The notes under the pieces: generated by a model
What the model was told of the DNA's origin: nothing
Seen by the model: only the letters and a program-made list of their open reading frames with translations
The model's database searches: none
Position numbers and translations under genes: made by a program
Shown: positions 58,886 to 64,000 of the stretch, piece by piece
Layout: every line of letters starts with the position of its first letter
Numbering within the stretch: the first letter of the stretch is position 1
NCBI GenBank assembly: GCA_026874595.1
Contig: CM049309.1
Span: 67,502,926-67,566,925 of the forward strand
DNA: 64,000 bases
Origin: Sipunculus nudus
Lineage: Eukaryota > Annelida > Sipuncula > Golfingiida > Sipunculidae
Direction: 5' to 3'

Positions 58886-59246
58886 GTAAGTGAACGTAAT
58901 CATATTGTTATCAACCACTTCACTGCATAGTAAATGTTTTTTTTTTTACCCCTGATTCTTTCATGTGCCGGCATACAAGTCCACAAATTCTCCTATTATC
59001 GCCAAACTGATGAAACCGTTACCTGTGACAGTTGTTGTTTGACTGTATAGTACGTTAATAGTATATGTAAACTATAGCTTACGTTTAATTTCTAACACTA
59101 ATCACAGGTTGTTTAAACCTCCTGTACTGTTAAGTACTGAAGAAAAACTTGCTTGAGCATTAATGTTAGGAATGGTGTCTTTGGTAAACCTGGCTGTTGA
59201 TGTTTTGATGATAGGCCTGCGTGACAAAAGGCACGGAATGAAAAAC

Positions 59247-59740
59247 GCCGTTTAACCAGGTCGAAGACGACCGCAGATTGAAGTACGTACTACGATTGAA
59301 GTACGTACTACGAACGAGGTACGGCGTCCTTCGTTGTAGGTACGGATTAACTGGATCAACCTTGCCGTGTTTATTATCGTATTCTGACTTTATTTTACGG
59401 TCTACGTGATTGGTCAACAGGGGGAAATCTCCCAAACAAATGGGCCAACAGCTGTGCTTTTGTTTTGATGAAGCGGGGCTTCCCCAAACTGTTTTTAATC
59501 CACCGAGAAGTTCATCGTGATGCGAGATTGAAGATTTGAACGGAAAACAGATTGGTATAGAAATGTTTGCAAGAGAAAATTCTTCATGTTATACAAGTTC
59601 AACATTCCTACGCTTTACCTACCATAGATTGAATCAGATTCTATGGCATATTAGAGAGAAATTAAGCAAAGTGTGATGGCCCTGCTACCCCTGTTATCGG
59701 CCATGTTGTTTCCGTACTTCGATCGAAGTACGGCGTACCT
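59247..59740. repeat. Left arm of a large inverted repeat (~490 bp)
   Basis: Inverse of 61554-62043 at roughly 95 percent by eye, with small indels. The arm's outer part holds two 18-bp units (ATTGAAGTACGTACTACG) and its inner end a palindrome GTACTTCGATCGAAGTAC. The minus-strand ORF at 59166-59435 is the same reading as the plus-strand ORF at 61808-62080. Confidence 0.88.
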
Positions 59741-59952
59741 TCTTTGGAACCCTTTCTTAACCCTCCCATTATTACAGATATATAAGCAACATTTTTATCA
59801 TTCCTGGAATATATTATTATTTTTTCTGACTGAATCATTTTGTCTCATTCACATTTCTGTGGGCAAAATTTTTTATCATAGAGAGAATGATCAATACACC
59901 AATTAGTAGATCATCTAATCATTATCACTATTAATACTATATATTTTGTTAG

Positions 59953-60085
59953 TTTGCCAGACCACCGAACTGAAAGGCCCCCAGAACAGCTGATCCTCGA
60001 CCGTCGCAGGCAGGAAGAGCAGCGCATGCAGGTGGAGGAGCTGACCAAGTACAACAAACTCTGTGACCTCAGAACAATTATATAA
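59953..60085 (+). CDS. Exon-like ORF of unknown identity between the inverted arms
   Basis: GC-rich island in AT-rich DNA. After a candidate acceptor (GTTAG at 59952, or TTTGCCAG at 59960) the frame reads ERPPEQLILDRRRQEEQRMQ then VEELTKYNKLCDL to TAA at 60083-60085, a charged, probably helical segment. With the 59952 acceptor its phase is compatible with the exon ending at 58885 (TG|T gives Cys), but the sequence does not continue the NTAQ1 pattern. It could be a last exon of another transcript, a captured gene fragment inside the inverted-repeat unit, or chance. Confidence 0.35.
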
Positions 60086-60626
60086 ATGAGATTTTACATA
60101 CAATTTTTTAGACTTGGTTAATAATATTCAACAAAAGCATTGTTAACAATATTGTTAAAACTGCATTGGTTGGTATGTTACGGAGTGTATATGTAATTTA
60201 TGATGCATGCACTTAAATCATTGCTGACACCATACTAGCAGAAATTTTACTTGCAGTAGTCACTTCAAATAAGGTAGTTCACTGAGCAGCATGTGTGACA
60301 AGTAAACATACTGACTATAATCAAACAGTTTTTACTGTTACACAGTACAAAGGCGTTATTGTTCTCCTTCATTACTGGAAATACAAATTATATATTTTCA
60401 ATTAATTAATCATTTACTGGCAACATAACTATACCTGTGAAAAGACAGAAATAATAATTTTATTCAAACACAGAAAAGCTTTTATATTTAACCACAAAAT
60501 GCCAAAATTATTGTCAAGCAATGGTTATCATAACCATTTACTGTTATTGTTACATTTAAAAATTCTAAATTCTTCCTCAATTTGATTTACATTCAATCTT
60601 ATCTATTCTATTCAGTGTTTGTTTAT

Positions 60627-60646
60627 ATATATATATATATATATAA
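60627..60646. repeat. Short (AT)n and downstream C-run
   Basis: AT run, then a 12-C run near 60671-60682. Confidence 0.85.
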
Positions 60647-61553
60647 ACACATTATATATCACATTCTAACCCCCCCCCCCCCTTCAGCAATAGTATCTGG
60701 CTACAGGTGCTAGAATACCGTCTTCATTCAACATGGATCTGGTTTCCAATGTTCGGTTGAACATGTTCCTGTGGTGCTGCTGATTGAAGGACTGCCATCT
60801 TTAAAAAAGAACCTGAAACCTACACAAAAAGAACCTGAAACCTACACATTTTCCAGGGCAAGAAACTTCTACTAGCAATTGGATACATACCAGACTGGTA
60901 AATTTAGGTGGTCTAGCAAAATTTTCAAGCCCTGTTCCAAATACAATTCTAAACTAAACATTACATATAAAATAGAAATTTTCATGCACATGCCTTACAT
61001 CATGAATTATTATATTTAACTGAACAGAACAGATGAACACCATATCTTTTTCTAAGACTCACTGCTGTGGGCTCTTTTTGGGCATATCTGCACTCGAGGT
61101 GTTATCAGTTATCTACTGCCGTACTGGTATTTGAGCTGGCAACACCATATGCAACATTATTTAATTTTCATGATAAAGATGAAATTATAATTTTAAAACT
61201 GTAAAAAATTATATTATTAATCAAAACAAATTGATAATCACAGCTGATTTTTCACCAAATACAATGTGTTCCTTTTTCTTTATTTAAGACGTAAATTATA
61301 TTACATGTATTAACAATTCATTAAGCAGTGGCAGATCTAGGGGGAGGAGGTTTCAAAATTAATTTCCTGCAAGAAATTACACACAGACTGATAGAGATTC
61401 GGGGAATCATAGTAAGATAACATTCAACAATGACTTCAGTGTCCATTTTATTATTCTTATTTGTGTTAAAAAAAACTCCTGCATCACACTTTGCCAGTCA
61501 CCACTTGTCACGAAACAGGGGAAACAATCAGGATTCTTTTGTTTCTGATATTG

Positions 61554-62043
61554 AGGTACGCCGTACTTCGATGGAAGTACGGAAATATCATGGCCGATGA
61601 CAGGGGTAGCAGGGCCATCACACTTTGCTTAATTTCTCTCTAATTTGCCATAGAATCTGATTCAATCTATGGTAGGTAAAGCGTAGGAATGTTGAACTTT
61701 GTATGACATGAAGAATTTTCTCTTGCAAACATTTCTATACCAATCTGTTTTCCGTTCAAAACTTCAATCTCGCATCACGATGAACTTCTCGGTGGATTAA
61801 AAACAGTTTGGGGAAGCCCCGCTTCATCAAAACAAAAGCACAGCTGTTGGCCCATTTGGGAGAATTCCCCCTGTTGACCAATCACGTAGACCGTAAAATA
61901 AAGTCAGAATACGATAATAAACACGGCAAGGTTGATCCAGTTAATCCGTACCTACAACGAAGGACGCCGTACCTCGTTCGTAGTACGTACTTCAATCGTA
62001 GTACGTACTTCAATCTGCGGTCGGTCTTCGACCTGTTAACGGC
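61554..62043. repeat. Right arm of the large inverted repeat (~490 bp)
   Basis: Starts AGGTACGCCGTACTTCGATG and ends GTCTTCGACCTGTTAACGGC, inverse of 59247-59740. The 90-codon ORF at 61808-62080 has no recognisable domain and is shared by both arms only because they are copies. Confidence 0.88.
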
Positions 62044-63580
62044 ACGGTCAGACTCAGACCTGCAGAGCTTCCTTAATTAAACCACAATTAGCTACATGCG
62101 GGGATATCAGGGTATCTAGTAAAGTGTTAAAATACTAGTGTTTGTGTCCTTCATATCCCATTTTATCACAGAGAACCCACAGATGATAATTTACACGCTT
62201 TAAACGTTTTAAACAAAATTTGTTATGAGAAACTGCTTAATTAACAATTATCTATTTATAGTTATAGAGATTGACAAAACAGCAAAATCAAACCAATAAC
62301 TTAATCTTCTCTGCCATGTTGCCTTGCTGTATAAAATTGAAAACAACTTATGTAAACAACAAACAAAGCTGATGAAAATTATTAGAGATAATGTACACAG
62401 GTTTTTGTTTCTGTGAGAAAAAATAATTAACTTATGATCAGTCAGGAAAAAATATAAAAAAAGACTTTCGTATTCGCTGCATGTTGTCTGTATAAAGGTA
62501 CTGTTGTGGATATGATTCAAAATAACTATGTGGAATTGGATGCAAGAAGCATACTAGATAATTATTGGATAGAAAATGTGATCTTTATTGTGTATGGCAA
62601 TTAATAAAATTAGCACTTAGACTGGAATTATACATGAAGCTTGTCTTTCAGGGTTATTAAGATTTTTTAATAAACACGTTGATGCCACTTACCCTTGACT
62701 TTTGTTATTGCAAAGTAAATAATATATTGTCATTTACTAGTCTTTGCCTATGATATGCTGATTTGTATAGATCTGAAAGGATCTATATGATGAGGGGCCA
62801 ATAGTTTACACATATTACGAGGGATCAGGTGTCATAAGGGATGTTGTCTATCTTATCTTTTGAGTAAGTCAGTTGTGGAGAGATACTGGACAGTCAGACA
62901 TGCATATTTTTATTGCTGTATAAGCTGCAATAGTTTGTTAAATTTAATCACCTTATCATGAATACCTTTAACACATTACACATTGATGATGTAATCACTA
63001 ATCAGATTAAGTGTAAGCAGTACACACCCCAGCTGACTTGCTCACAAGGTTATTTACTTAAGACCACAACACTGCCTAGGTTATGGTGTCTGGCTCTGAT
63101 CCTAATCAGCTATGCATATTGCATACAAAATGGCTCAGGGGCCTATTTTATAAAGCACAGGACTGTCCAGGGCCCTCAGTGTAAGAATGATTCATCAGTT
63201 TTAGAAAATTCCTGCATTAGAACTGTTCCAGTAGTATGACCTTGGAAAGGTTTTTATTGTATCTTGAATATATCATTAAAGTAATTAAACTGTATTTTCC
63301 AAAGGTTTTGAACTTCAGCTCACAGAGGCTCCATTTTAAACACCCATAATTTCCAAAATTAGCTATTTCAACTGAATGGTAACTCGAATGATCATGTTAC
63401 ATGTTTTATTGAACGTTAATGTTCAAATGTTTGTAAATTATATTTCTGTTCAGTATTTTTACAAATAAAAGAGTAATTGTTAATATGATAAAGCTTAAGT
63501 TTAAAAATTTTTTTTATTGTGGTAACCGCCTCTATTTTTACTACATATATATGTACATTTGCAGAATTTCATTCTAGTTT
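62044..63580. other. AT-rich, no gene recognised
   Basis: No continuation of the NTAQ1 reading frame and no repeat with clear ends. Confidence 0.35.
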
Positions 63581-63589
63581 GATACTATG

Positions 63590-63905
63590 TGACAGGGCAG
63601 TGTCACACACTTCCTCTCATTTTATATCCTGGTGTCAACTAGGCCCAGTGACTACTGCACCTGTTGGCCCTGGGTGTGCAATTGTCCCCATTGCTGGGTC
63701 ATACCACTGAGAAACCCCCAAAAGGTGCACTCAATTGTGAGTGAAACACAGGCATTGGGCACGGCCTTCCCATTAAGCTTATAGGGCGCTCAACCTGTTG
63801 GGGGGGGGGGAGCTGACCGTGAAAAATCTGACCGTCTCAGCTGAGATTCAAACTCACAATCTCCCAGTTTTTAGTCCTGTGCTCTATCCTGGAGCAACAG
63901 ATGCC
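63590..63905 (-). mobile_element. tRNA-derived SINE, minus strand
   Basis: On the minus strand the head reads TTGCTCCAGGATAGAGCA (A-box region, 63880-63897), a GGACTAAAAACTGGG anticodon-arm-like stretch, and GTGAGTTTGAATCTC (B-box region, 63841-63855). A ~250-bp body with a 10-base G/C run follows. Spacing fits a tRNA head; the acceptor stem does not close. Confidence 0.6.
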
Positions 63906-64000
63906 AGTAAATTGTAATTGATTCTTTATTCAGTTTGTTTTGATAATATTTTTCATGTACCCACCCTGAAGCTCTGTATGAGCTGTCAACTCTGATGGAA

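Noticed and set aside
61808-62080. 90-codon ORF in the right inverted arm
   Set aside because: Its match at 59166-59435 is explained by the inverted duplication; no domain is seen.

Overview
This window is animal nuclear DNA: AT-rich, dominated by repeats and simple sequence, with a few intron-containing coding regions. A mollusc, probably a bivalve or gastropod, is the best guess. The window carries several (ACGG)n-containing, tandem-cored elements with the layout I remember for bivalve 'pearl'/CvA-type Helitron-related elements, plus tRNA-derived SINEs and a Ty3/gypsy element of the kind usually auto-annotated as K02A2.6-like. The species assignment is inference.

Layout. 18-2600: large dispersed element with a hairpin at each end. 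3460-4353: 5'-truncated LINE, minus strand. 4490-5100: decayed tandem repeats. 7791-7873: 21-bp palindromic array. 11500-13020: 29-bp minisatellite, split at 12231-12929 by a MITE that left a 9-bp target duplication. A second copy of the same MITE lies at 26064-26749, also with a 9-bp duplication. 13532-18346: complete gypsy-type LTR retrotransposon (132-bp LTRs, ATAAC duplication, gag, and a pol broken once by an in-frame stop and once by a frameshift). 18353-19805: protein-like but frame-broken stretch on the minus strand. 23202-23595 and 27532-27839: foldback elements. 29352-30425: pogo/Tc1-like element with TA duplication. 31172-32013, 38900-39763, 52231-54130 and 54317-55318: further members of the family seen at 18-2600. 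33431-33745: SINE derived from tRNA-Arg(TCT). 34890-37320: decayed local duplication. 41034-44232: complete five-exon gene for a two-pore-domain potassium channel (TREK/TRAAK-like). 49150-50671: second element family with the same end architecture, carrying eight 161/180-bp tandem units. 58806-58885: probable first coding exon of an N-terminal glutamine amidohydrolase (NTAQ1). 59247-62043: two ~490-bp inverted arms enclosing an unidentified exon-like ORF. 63590-63905: SINE, minus strand.

The only host gene I can assemble from start to stop is the K2P channel; its 864 coding bases close in frame across four GT-AG introns. The main structural theme is a group of mobile elements sharing one design: a 5' terminal hairpin, an (ACGG)n-type microsatellite, tandem repeats in the core, a subterminal inverted copy of the 5' end, and a 3' hairpin closed by CTTG or CTAG followed by T. 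Two distinct sequence families and a third isolated 3' terminus in this window share that design or its 3' part, consistent with non-autonomous Helitron/Helentron-type elements.
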